A DNA stretch of 64,000 bases from positions 1 to 64,000 of the forward strand of contig NZ_VEVQ02000010.1 of assembly GCF_006491595.2 (NCBI RefSeq), read 5' to 3'. Below the pieces are notes generated by a model. The model had not been told where the DNA came from, did not search any database, and was given only the letters and a program-made list of their open reading frames with translations. Every line of letters starts with the position of its first letter. Positions within the stretch are counted from its first letter, which is position 1. A program made the position numbers and the translations under genes. Positions 52,416 through 60,511 of the stretch are shown piece after piece. Source of the stretch: Flavobacterium jejuense. GTDB taxonomy: Bacteria; Bacteroidota; Bacteroidia; Flavobacteriales; Flavobacteriaceae.

Positions 52416-54960
52416 AAGTCAAAAATAGCATAATTAGTAGAAGCATTCCAAATACATAGTAATAAAAAAAGTCAGTTTTATTAGCGTCAATTGCCCCATA
52501 ATAAACAAATGCGCTCCAATAATAAGGCGATTTTTTAGCATTTGTAATCGATTTATTCTCTAAATAATTTATTTTAGAAAGATAATTCGATTCAAAAAAC
52601 GAATGTGTAGAGGTGTAATTGTCATAGAAATTAGTCATAATTTCTGAAGTAGCATAGTCATTAATTTTCCAAAGACTAAACAATACATTTTTGGCTCCTG
52701 CATATTGAAAAGCTCTAGCAATACTAATAGCTCCTTCTCCTTTTTGTAGTTTACCAATTCCAGTCTCGCAGGCACTTAAAACTACTAAATCGGGTGTGCA
52801 ATTTTTCAAACCATATAATTCGTTTACCAACATCACATCGTCATAAAAAACTAAAGTTGCTGGTGAACTAAAAGAACCACTTGTGCCATGAGTAGATAAA
52901 TGTATTATAGCATATTGACTCACATTCTGTTTGAAGTTAGTTCTATTAGCAGCTTCATTCATAAATAAAGTGGCTTCGTATTTCTCAAGAGCTTTAGATT
53001 CTGCAATAGAATATTCAAGAAAAGCATTGGTGTTTTTAAAAACAGGAAAAAATCCAACAATTTTATCATTTTTTTTAAGTCTAAATCCTTTTAGATAAAA
53101 GGATGCATTGGTTTGGTAAGCAATTTTATTTTGGTATACCAAAAATGGAATAGTACTATAATTTTTAGAAGTCGATTTTTGAGTAACCAAAGCATCAAAA
53201 GCTACAAAATGAAGTAATCCGTCTGGAATGATGATTAGATTTTTATTTTTCTTGAATTGGTCAAAGCCTAATAATTGGTATAAAGTGTTTGCTGTTGAAG
53301 TGAATGCTAAAATATCAGCATTAATGTTGTTAGCATTATCAAAAAAGTGAATGAATTTTTGTAGTAAAAATGTATTTTTCTCGTTTAAATCGATTTTATT
53401 CCAAGTCACTTGATTGGTGTTCAAATAAAAATAATAGCACTTCTCTTTTGTCCAAAAGTAATACACCAATTGCGCTTTGTCTTGTTCTAATTTTTGTTTC
53501 AAACTAGTTAATGAAAATGAAGTTTCAGTTTTGTTTTCAAATTGAAGATTTACTTTGTTGTTTGCATTTTTTAATTGTATGCTAAGTGAAGCCAATTCGT
53601 TGTTTAATTCGATCAATTGAGTTCCATTTTCCTGAGTGATTTGTAATCGAATGTATTCATTAATTAACGATTCTTGCTTGCTTAATAATTGATTTTGTAA
53701 TTGTAAGTCTTTGTTGTTTGGAAATTGTTCCAGCAATGTTTTTTGATTGTTTCGCTCTTTTAAAACCGTGTTTTTTGTTTTTTCAGCATATTGAAAAGCA
53801 AGCTCAAGGTAATTGGAATCCTTATTTTTTTGATAGGTGTTCCATAACAAATCCATACATTTTTCAGTTCGTTTTCTGTTTTCAATCTGATGCCGGATTT
53901 CAGCTTCTTGTGAAACAAGTTGGTCACTTATTAAGTCACTCACATAAAAACTCAGGTCATACCATTTTAATTTTTTTGTAGTATCATTTTCAAGATATGC
54001 TAAGCCATCAAATATCATTAAAAAAGTATTTTCTGGATATAAATTGGCTTTTTTTGGATCAACCCAATTTTTCTCAAAAGGCAACAAGGTTTTTAGAGCT
54101 TTTGTAAAACAATTTTTAGCTTTTTCAGTATCATTAAGATGAATATAAATAGTAGCTTCTTCAGCATATAATTTAGCAAGTTCTCTTGCTTCAAAGGATT
54201 TGCCTTTTAGAAATTCAACTTTTGCTTTTTCGAAATAGTTTAGTGCTACATCAGGATTATTATTCTTTAATGCCAAAAAAGCATTAGTTTTCAAAGACTG
54301 GATAGCATTGGTGACAACTTCATTTTGTAATATATCAACAGAATTATTATTCTTTTGTAAACCAATTGTATTCAATGTCAATTCTTCTTGAATTCGTTTT
54401 TTTTGAAGAATACTGCTATTTTTATATTTTTCTACTTTTTGAAGGAGTTCAATGGCAGTTTTATAATTGCCAATGGTCTTGTAAATAATCGATAAATTAA
54501 TGTAACCAGAAATTATTGTAGGTTGATTGTGCTCTTTTTCAGCCATAAAAATATACTTTTTTATGATGTTTTCTGCCAAAGTAAAATTGCCAGTCTTAGT
54601 ATACAAAGTACCTAAAGGTTTAAGACAATATTCAGTAATATCATAATTAGATAAATTATTATTTGAAAACAACAACCAAGCTTTTTCGTATGAAGCAATA
54701 GCATTTTTCTGAAAATTATTTTTCATTTCAAACGAACCTTTATTACAGTATAAAATGACTAATGCAAGTTGTTCGTCTTTAGAGGTAGCTAATTTTGAAA
54801 ATTCGGCTTCTTTTTGATTTAATTCTGATAATGCGTTTTTAGTTGGATTGTCAACAAAAGAATCTATAGCATCGTAAATGGTATCTTCTAAATTTTGTGA
54901 AAATGTAGCGATAGTGAATAAAAAAAAGAAACAGAAGAATTTAAAATTTCCAAATTGCAT
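52375..54960 (-). CDS. periplasmic TPR-CHAT protease with C-terminal membrane anchor
   Basis: The start was set at the second methionine (MQFGNFKFFCFFFLFTIATF), which gives a normal signal peptide; an ATG 6 codons upstream is possible. The 861-residue protein has TPR-like helical repeats (about 20-400: NAIASYEKAWLLF, YKTAIELLQKVEKY, ALNYFEKAKVEFL), a linker, and a C-terminal CHAT domain (about 560-825) of caspase/separase type, with His691 in HLSTHGTSGSF and Cys731 in LSACETGIGKLQKGEGA. One TM follows (about 831-850), then RIARFLKRKK, whose positive charges place the tail in the cytoplasm and the protease in the periplasm. It overlaps the genes on both sides (20 and 41 nt). Confidence 0.88.
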   Translation of the reverse strand: MQFGNFKFFCFFFLFTIATFSQNLEDTIYDAIDSFVDNPTKNALSELNQKEAEFSKLATSKDEQLALVILYCNKGSFEMKNNFQKNAIASYEKAWLLFSNNNLSNYDITEYCLKPLGTLYTKTGNFTLAENIIKKYIFMAEKEHNQPTIISGYINLSIIYKTIGNYKTAIELLQKVEKYKNSSILQKKRIQEELTLNTIGLQKNNNSVDILQNEVVTNAIQSLKTNAFLALKNNNPDVALNYFEKAKVEFLKGKSFEARELAKLYAEEATIYIHLNDTEKAKNCFTKALKTLLPFEKNWVDPKKANLYPENTFLMIFDGLAYLENDTTKKLKWYDLSFYVSDLISDQLVSQEAEIRHQIENRKRTEKCMDLLWNTYQKNKDSNYLELAFQYAEKTKNTVLKERNNQKTLLEQFPNNKDLQLQNQLLSKQESLINEYIRLQITQENGTQLIELNNELASLSIQLKNANNKVNLQFENKTETSFSLTSLKQKLEQDKAQLVYYFWTKEKCYYFYLNTNQVTWNKIDLNEKNTFLLQKFIHFFDNANNINADILAFTSTANTLYQLLGFDQFKKNKNLIIIPDGLLHFVAFDALVTQKSTSKNYSTIPFLVYQNKIAYQTNASFYLKGFRLKKNDKIVGFFPVFKNTNAFLEYSIAESKALEKYEATLFMNEAANRTNFKQNVSQYAIIHLSTHGTSGSFSSPATLVFYDDVMLVNELYGLKNCTPDLVVLSACETGIGKLQKGEGAISIARAFQYAGAKNVLFSLWKINDYATSEIMTNFYDNYTSTHSFFESNYLSKINYLENKSITNAKKSPYYWSAFVYYGAIDANKTDFFYYYVFGMLLLIMLFLTYGRIARFLKRKKV

Positions 54961-56959
54961 AAAATTGCCACGAATCAAAATCGTTTTTAAAATTTTTATA
55001 ATAACGAATACCTACGCTAGGTCCAATTCTTGCAAATCCGAAAGTAGTGTCTATGAAAAATTGGGTCTGAACTTGTGTTTTTTCATTAGTGGTTTGACTA
55101 CTATTTTCTGCTAATTCCTTGTATTCATTTCCAGAAACCAAGGAATTAGGACTAGTAGGATCTTGTGTGATTTCATAATAACGAATGGTCGAATTTCTTG
55201 TCGATTCTGATGCAATTATTGTAGTTATTTGCGGACCAAAGCCAACTCCTATGTAATTATTGATGTTATAACGCAATGAAATAGGAACGGTTTCAATAAT
55301 TTTTCTTGATTTTTCCACACTGTTTTCTCTTCCTACAAAAGCCGCATCTATAACCGTACCAGTTGCGGTATCAAATGGGCCAACTATCTCTGGTTCTGCA
55401 GAAATCGTTTTAGTATTTTCACTCTCAAAATCATGTTTATTGGCATAAAATTCACTTTGCCAATAAAAACGATAGGATTTAAAAGGCGAAATAGTGAAAC
55501 CGGTGAAATAACTTCTAGAATTATTCAATTTTGGAAAATAATTGTATCCTGCTTTTACACCTATTGAAATTCCAGGATTAAATCGGGTTCTAGAATAATT
55601 GGTTATAATAGGTTCGTTTTTGTCAAAAATAATTTTGGTTCTGCTTTTAGTACCTACTTTATGAAAGTCTTCTCCAAATTTCAAACTGTATTTGACAAAT
55701 CCTTTAGTAGAATCTTTTTCAGTAACATTTTTTTGTTGGGTTCCAGGCAAATAAATATTTTTAAAAGTAAATAGGATTTGTTTTTGTTTGATTAAAGTAT
55801 CTAAACAGCTGTAACGTACTTCTTCGTTCTTAGGACAAATGGGACATTCTGGATACATGCTTTCTATTTGAAGCGTCGATTTGTCAAACATATCAGGAAT
55901 ATCTGTTTCTAATCGAATAGTTCTTGCTGGTCCTTCTCCATCATTTTGAAAACGCGTTTTGAATTTTATGCGTTTGAAACGAACCAATCGATAATTGATA
56001 AACAAACCGCTAGTTGACATTTTATTGGGATCATGTGATGTTACAATTTCCATTTCCATGTCTTTTATTTTATGATTTTCATAATTGTCATCAGGCACAT
56101 AAATGCTTCTTACTTTAAGAATCGCACTAGTGTCTTTAATCATTTCAGGAGTCGTTTTCAAACTGAAAAAGATATTACGTTGTTCGTTAGGATTGAGGTT
56201 TTTAAAAGTGATTTTTTTTCCATTTTTAAAAGTCTGTTTGGCTTCTTCAATAGATAAGGGTAAGTTTTTTCGTTCTGTAGTATCTTGAAATTTATAAGAA
56301 TTGTAAATTATGTTTTCTGTTGAAGCATAAGAAGAAATATTATCATCATAATCATTGGTATACACCAAATCTTTTCCTAATGCTATAATGTTTTCATTAT
56401 TATAATTTCTAATTTCAAGTAATTCGAAATTATCGTTTTTAAATTCTTTTTCATTATAATAAAAATAAATAGTACCATTGGTCACATATTCTTTTTCGTT
56501 TTTATAACTCAAAACAATAACGAAATCTTCATCAGGTAATGGTTCTCTATTTTTTCTTAGCTCAATATTGTCTTTTAGCAGTTGAATTTCATTGTCAGAA
56601 ATACTAGCAGTTTCATTGGTTTTTACTTTAGAAGGACGTGTTGTGGGTGTTTTTCCAGTGTCATAGTTATTAGTTGCCCAAAGTCTTACTTCATATTCAC
56701 CAGGTTCTTTATAGGTATGTTTTGGTTTTTCTTTTGTGCTAAAATTTCCATCACCAAGTTCCCAAAAATAACTATAAAATGCTTTAGGAGCACCGGCAAT
56801 TTGGTTCAATACTGGTTTCTCAGAATCAAAAATAAAAGTATTGCCATTTTGATTAGGTAAAATAGTAGCTTTCCTTGAAGTAGTATCTTGAATTTTAGTT
56901 TGAGAAAGTCCAAAACCAAAAACAAGAAGAAAAAGAAAAAGGACTATTTTTTTTAACAT
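54941..56959 (-). CDS. PKD-domain outer-membrane beta-barrel protein
   Basis: The start was placed at position 56959 (MLKKIVLFLFLLVFGFGLSQ), which gives a signal peptide; the longer frame begins in the hairpin upstream. The 672-residue product has a PKD domain (about 40-105: FWELGDGNFSTKEKPKHTY, EVRLWATNNYD), a large middle region of unknown type with a cysteine pair (CPICPKNEE), and a C-terminal beta-barrel-like part (about 470-672: GVKAGYNYFPKLNNSRSYF, GVGFGPQITTI, ending FYAIWKF). It is probably an outer-membrane sensor or scaffold with a surface/periplasmic PKD domain. It overlaps the CHAT gene by 20 nt. Confidence 0.72.
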   Translation of the reverse strand: MLKKIVLFLFLLVFGFGLSQTKIQDTTSRKATILPNQNGNTFIFDSEKPVLNQIAGAPKAFYSYFWELGDGNFSTKEKPKHTYKEPGEYEVRLWATNNYDTGKTPTTRPSKVKTNETASISDNEIQLLKDNIELRKNREPLPDEDFVIVLSYKNEKEYVTNGTIYFYYNEKEFKNDNFELLEIRNYNNENIIALGKDLVYTNDYDDNISSYASTENIIYNSYKFQDTTERKNLPLSIEEAKQTFKNGKKITFKNLNPNEQRNIFFSLKTTPEMIKDTSAILKVRSIYVPDDNYENHKIKDMEMEIVTSHDPNKMSTSGLFINYRLVRFKRIKFKTRFQNDGEGPARTIRLETDIPDMFDKSTLQIESMYPECPICPKNEEVRYSCLDTLIKQKQILFTFKNIYLPGTQQKNVTEKDSTKGFVKYSLKFGEDFHKVGTKSRTKIIFDKNEPIITNYSRTRFNPGISIGVKAGYNYFPKLNNSRSYFTGFTISPFKSYRFYWQSEFYANKHDFESENTKTISAEPEIVGPFDTATGTVIDAAFVGRENSVEKSRKIIETVPISLRYNINNYIGVGFGPQITTIIASESTRNSTIRYYEITQDPTSPNSLVSGNEYKELAENSSQTTNEKTQVQTQFFIDTTFGFARIGPSVGIRYYKNFKNDFDSWQFYAIWKF

Positions 56960-56987
56960 GATTTTTAAATTTTTAGGTTTAAATATA

Positions 56988-57020
56988 AGAAAAAGTGACG
57001 AACAAGTCATCACTTTTTCT
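56988..57020 (-). terminator. terminator/attenuator between the lipoprotein and PKD genes
   Basis: AGAAAAAGTGA (56988-56998) and TCACTTTTTCT (57010-57020) form an 11-bp stem with an 11-nt loop; on the minus strand the second arm ends in a T-rich tract. Transcripts from the sigma-type promoters would partly end here. Confidence 0.68.
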
Positions 57021-57036
57021 AAACAAACTAAACTAA

Positions 57037-58062
57037 TTATGGTAGAGCGTTAATTGCAGCAACTAATTGTGCTTCTGTTCCTACAACCGTTTCTCCAAGA
57101 GTGAAATTATAGATAGCGTTAGTTGTAATAGTAACGGGTTTAATAGCATATCTCCATTGTCCGTTTTCTTCGGTGGCGAAAATAATATGACAAGCTAAAC
57201 CAACAGGAATTTGACCATAGTGTTCAGAAAATTGTCCTGTTGCAGCATCATAAGTATCTAATTTTGCTAAAGCATTTCCTTCTCCATCATAATGTAAATA
57301 AACGGCACTATTTTCAAAATTATAGCCCGTTGGGATAGTGGCTAAAATTTGTGTTTTAGGGCCAGTAAAATTGTAAAACTTATCCACATTGGTCCATCCA
57401 AAATTATTAAAGAAGGCATAATAAGTACCATCTCCATTGGCACCTTGTTCTAGAAATACACCACCTTGACCACCAGCAGGGTCATTTTCTTCTCTCCATT
57501 CTAAGTTTCCGTCTGCATCAATTTGTCCATTCCATAATATCATGTCTGGTTCAGCTGCCGTTAAATCAGCTGGAATTCTCAAGTTCATACTACAATTGAG
57601 TGTTAATTGTTGTCCGTTTTGAGTAGCATTGATGTAAAATTCTCCTCCTGAAATAAGCATAGCCATGTCACCAGTTGGCAACATTCCCATAGTAGTCTTG
57701 TCCGTTACTAGCATGTTTCCTCCATCAAATACTTCAATATATTTAATTGCAATAGTTCCTGTAATTGCATTTCCATTTAAAGTAATGCAGTTTGGATTGA
57801 TGTCAATTTCAACTCCATTTACAGAAGTAAAAGTAGTAGTTCCATTGGCCACATCTAATTGAAAATTTTGTGTAATTCCATTTAAAGCATCTTCTTTTAT
57901 GGCACCAAATTCAACTGCTGTTGGTCTAGGGTCGCAATTTCCATCACAATCGTTGTCGTCATTTTTTACACAACTTATAAATAGTATTGCGGTTAAACTG
58001 AATAAGAAGGAGATTTTTAATAACAAGTTTGTTCTCTTTTTTAATAGATTTAATTTTTTCAT
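57037..58062 (-). CDS. lipoprotein of unknown function, first gene of the CHAT cluster
   Basis: The 341-residue protein has a long basic N-terminus and a lipobox LFISC with lipidated Cys31, followed by an acidic Asp/Asn-rich segment (VKNDDNDCDGNCDPRP) that resembles calcium-binding surface proteins. The rest is beta-rich (TFTSVNGVEIDINPNC, YINATQNGQQLTLNCSMNL). I do not recognise a named domain. It is the gene directly downstream of two copies of the GGTAACAATT-N11-TTGATAT element and is followed by an attenuator hairpin, so it should be the most strongly expressed gene of the cluster. Confidence 0.68.
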   Translation of the reverse strand: MKKLNLLKKRTNLLLKISFLFSLTAILFISCVKNDDNDCDGNCDPRPTAVEFGAIKEDALNGITQNFQLDVANGTTTFTSVNGVEIDINPNCITLNGNAITGTIAIKYIEVFDGGNMLVTDKTTMGMLPTGDMAMLISGGEFYINATQNGQQLTLNCSMNLRIPADLTAAEPDMILWNGQIDADGNLEWREENDPAGGQGGVFLEQGANGDGTYYAFFNNFGWTNVDKFYNFTGPKTQILATIPTGYNFENSAVYLHYDGEGNALAKLDTYDAATGQFSEHYGQIPVGLACHIIFATEENGQWRYAIKPVTITTNAIYNFTLGETVVGTEAQLVAAINALP

Positions 58063-58099
58063 GATTTCTAAGTTTTTTAATTTATAGCTATTTTGTAGT

Positions 58100-58127
58100 A
58101 TATCAACTTTGTTTTAGAATTGTTACC
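58100..58127 (-). promoter_or_regulatory. putative ECF-sigma promoter, copy A
   Basis: Minus strand reads GGTAACAATT (58127-58118), 11 nt, TTGATAT (58106-58100). Read as -35 GGTAAC, 17 nt, -10 GATAT, this has normal ECF-type spacing. Start would be about 30 nt before the lipoprotein gene. Confidence 0.68.
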
Positions 58128-58170
58128 TTTTTTCAAGAACTATTCTTTTTTAAAATTTATTTATACTATC

Positions 58171-58198
58171 ATATCAATTAAAGAAAATAATTGTTACC
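58171..58198 (-). promoter_or_regulatory. putative ECF-sigma promoter, copy B
   Basis: Minus strand reads GGTAACAATT (58198-58189), 11 nt, TTGATAT (58177-58171): same ends and same spacing as copy A, 71 bp upstream of it. The spacer sequences differ, which argues for selection on the two ends. Confidence 0.68.
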
Positions 58199-58254
58199 CT
58201 TCATTTTTTAGAATCAATTGCTATCTTTATATCTTAGCTAACAAATAAGTAGAT

Positions 58255-58839
58255 ATGAGTGAAAAAAAAATGCATGAAGATCAATTGTATATAGAAGGTT
58301 TAAAGAATAATGATTCTAATATTATTAATACCATTTATAAAAAATTTGTTCCAAAAGTGATACACCATATTAAAATGAATAGTGGAGATGAAGACAGCTC
58401 TCAAGATGTTGTTCAAGAAGTTTTAATAACTATTTATAAACAAGCAAAAGAGAATAATTTAGAATTAACGTGTCCATTTGATGCTTATTTTTTCTTGCTT
58501 TGTAAAAGGCGTTGGTTAAATGAGTTAAAAAAATCTTCTAATAAAGAGGTAACATTACAAGATGATAATGTATCTAAAGATGAATCGCTCCAAGAAATGC
58601 TGTTTCAAACCGAAATTTTTACTGAAAAACAAGCTTTATTTGAAGAAATGTTTCAAAAATTAGGAGAAAAATGTCAAGAGGTACTGAAATTGAGTTTTGT
58701 AACTAAAACCATGGAAGAAGTAGCCACAAAGTTAAAGGTAACTTACGCTTATGTAAGAAAGAAGAAATCACTTTGTACAGGACAATTAACAAAGTTAATT
58801 CATGAATCGGTTCACTATCAATCTTTAAAAAATCAATAA
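58255..58839 (+). CDS. ECF-type RNA polymerase sigma factor
   Basis: The 194-residue protein has sigma region 2 (SSQDVVQEVLITIYKQAKEN, FFLLCKRRWLNEL) and region 4 with an HTH (VATKLKVTYAYVRKKKSLC). No region 1 or 3 is present. It is divergent from the lipoprotein/PKD/CHAT/retropepsin genes and is followed, after 1 nt, by a one-TM protein that looks like its anti-sigma factor. The putative target promoters lie in the shared intergenic region. The start is ATG 58255. Confidence 0.9.
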   Translation: MSEKKMHEDQLYIEGLKNNDSNIINTIYKKFVPKVIHHIKMNSGDEDSSQDVVQEVLITIYKQAKENNLELTCPFDAYFFLLCKRRWLNELKKSSNKEVTLQDDNVSKDESLQEMLFQTEIFTEKQALFEEMFQKLGEKCQEVLKLSFVTKTMEEVATKLKVTYAYVRKKKSLCTGQLTKLIHESVHYQSLKNQ

Positions 58840-58840
58840 G

Positions 58841-59569
58841 ATGCAAGAAGAAGTGTACATAGTATTTGAACAGTATTTGCAAAATGAAATGACTGTAGAG
58901 GAAAAATTGAATTTTGAGAACCAAATTCAAAACGATACAGATTTAAAAGAAAGTTTTGAGTTATATAAAGAAGCAAATCAGTTTCTTAAAATTAAATTTT
59001 CTAATGAAACAGTAGACTTTAAAAATAATTTGAGTCTTATTTCAAAGCAATATAGCAGTAAAGAAGCTAATTTGGGTAAAACCAAGGTGATACCAATAAA
59101 TTCAAAATGGTTTGCGATTGCGGCAACAATAGTCATTTTTATTTCGATATGGTTTTTCATGCAAAATGGAACACCAGAATATAATGATTATAAAGAACAT
59201 GAAAAAGCTTATTTTACGGAAAGAAGTGAAGGAAATAATACTTTAAAAGAAGCTGAAGAAGCCTTTAATGCAAAAGACTATCAAAAAGCAATAGGTTTTT
59301 TTGAAAAAATAGATCAAAAAGATTTTGGAGGAGAAGAGCATCTTTTTTATGCTATTGCATTAATTGAAACCAATCAATTTGATAAAGCGGAAGTGATTTT
59401 GCAACTTATAAAAGAAGGTAATTCAATATACAAAGAGAAAGCAATATGGTATTTAGGTTTGTCAAACTTAAAACAAAAAAAGTATGATGAAGCAAAAATA
59501 ATATTAGAAACACTATCAGATGAAGCTGAAGATTATGATAAAGCACAGGAGATTATCAAGAAGCTATAA
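58841..59569 (+). CDS. one-TM anti-sigma-like protein with TPR-like C-terminal domain
   Basis: The 242-residue protein has a short acidic/helical cytoplasmic N-terminus (about 1-85: FEQYLQNEMTVEEKLNFENQ), typical of Bacteroidota anti-sigma proteins, one TM (about 90-107: WFAIAATIVIFISIWFFM) and a periplasmic C-terminal part with TPR-like helical repeats (EEAFNAKDYQKAIGFFEKI, KQKKYDEAKIILETL). It lies 1 nt after the sigma gene. There is no zinc-binding ASD motif, so the anti-sigma role is inferred from operon and layout. Its periplasmic half is on the same side as the CHAT protease. Confidence 0.78.
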   Translation: MQEEVYIVFEQYLQNEMTVEEKLNFENQIQNDTDLKESFELYKEANQFLKIKFSNETVDFKNNLSLISKQYSSKEANLGKTKVIPINSKWFAIAATIVIFISIWFFMQNGTPEYNDYKEHEKAYFTERSEGNNTLKEAEEAFNAKDYQKAIGFFEKIDQKDFGGEEHLFYAIALIETNQFDKAEVILQLIKEGNSIYKEKAIWYLGLSNLKQKKYDEAKIILETLSDEAEDYDKAQEIIKKL

Positions 59570-59592
59570 GAAAGAGTAAAAGAGTAAAAATT

Positions 59593-59622
59593 AAAAGCTA
59601 CTGAACATTCAGTGGCTTTTTT
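59593..59622 (+). terminator. terminator after the sigma/anti-sigma genes
   Basis: AAAAGCTACTGA (59593-59604) pairs with TCAGTGGCTTTT (59609-59620), one T-G wobble, 4-nt loop, then T-run to 59622. Confidence 0.8.
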
Positions 59623-59652
59623 GGTTTATAACCAATAAAGATTTTACTTTTG
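59620..59652 (+). promoter_or_regulatory. promoter of the tatD gene
   Basis: TTTG at 59620-59623, 21 nt, TACTTTTG at 59645-59652. It directly follows the terminator and lies 19 nt before the TTG start at 59672. Confidence 0.62.
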
Positions 59653-59671
59653 TAGCCTAAATAAAAAAGTT

Positions 59672-60451
59672 TTGAATAGTTTATTAAATTTTACCGATAC
59701 GCATACCCATTTATATAGTGAAGAATTTGACCAAGATAGAGATGAAATGATACAACGAGCTATGAATGCAGGTGTTTCTCGTTTCTTTTTACCCTCAATA
59801 GATTCTAGTTGTACCCAAAAAATGTATGATTTGGAACAACAATATCCTGACAATGTTTTTTTAATGATGGGTTTGCATCCTACTTATGTGAAGGAAAATT
59901 ATTTAGAAGAATTGGCACATGTGGAAAAAGAATTGGCTTCAAAAAAATTTTATGCTGTAGGAGAAATTGGGATTGATTTGTATTGGGATAAGACTTTTCT
60001 GAAAGAACAACAACAGGCTTTTCAATATCAAATTCAATTGGCAAAGCAATATAAGTTAGGGATAAATATTCATTGTCGTGATGCTTTTGATGAAGTTTTT
60101 GAAGTTTTAGAAAGTGAAAAAGCAACTGATTTATTTGGTATTTTTCATTGTTTTACTGGAGATTTGGGTCAAGCACAAAAAGCCATCTCTTTAGGAATGA
60201 AATTAGGAATAGGAGGAGTAGCTACCTTTAAAAATGGAAAAATTGATCAATTCTTAAGAGAAATTGATTTGAAACATATTGTTTTAGAAACAGATTCACC
60301 CTATTTAGCTCCTGTTCCTTATCGCGGAAAAAGAAATGAAAGTAGTTATACTTTGCTGGTTGCCCAAAAGTTAGCGGAAATTTATCAAGTTTCAATTGAA
60401 GAAATTGCAAGAATAACGACAGCAAATTCACAAGCAATTTTCGGAATTTAA
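59672..60451 (+). CDS. TatD-family metal-dependent hydrolase (putative DNase)
   Basis: The 259-residue TIM-barrel enzyme has the metal motif FTDTHTHLYSEEFDQDRDE, GEIGIDLYWDKT, NIHCRDAFDEV and LETDSPYLAPVPYRGKRNE, the typical TatD signatures. It starts with TTG at 59672, since no ATG precedes THTH closely enough and a promoter lies just upstream. The family acts on nucleic-acid 3' ends or D-aminoacyl substrates; the exact role here is open. Confidence 0.9.
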   Translation: MNSLLNFTDTHTHLYSEEFDQDRDEMIQRAMNAGVSRFFLPSIDSSCTQKMYDLEQQYPDNVFLMMGLHPTYVKENYLEELAHVEKELASKKFYAVGEIGIDLYWDKTFLKEQQQAFQYQIQLAKQYKLGINIHCRDAFDEVFEVLESEKATDLFGIFHCFTGDLGQAQKAISLGMKLGIGGVATFKNGKIDQFLREIDLKHIVLETDSPYLAPVPYRGKRNESSYTLLVAQKLAEIYQVSIEEIARITTANSQAIFGI

Positions 60452-60511
60452 CGATGAATTCATCTTCATTAATTATTTTTTTTGTTCTTTTGTGTATTGA
60501 TTTTTATTAAT

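Noticed and set aside
52375..59569. Type III-E CRISPR (Craspase-like) system
   Set aside because: CHAT and sigma genes are present, but no array, no cas7-type gene, and the CHAT protein is exported to the periplasm.
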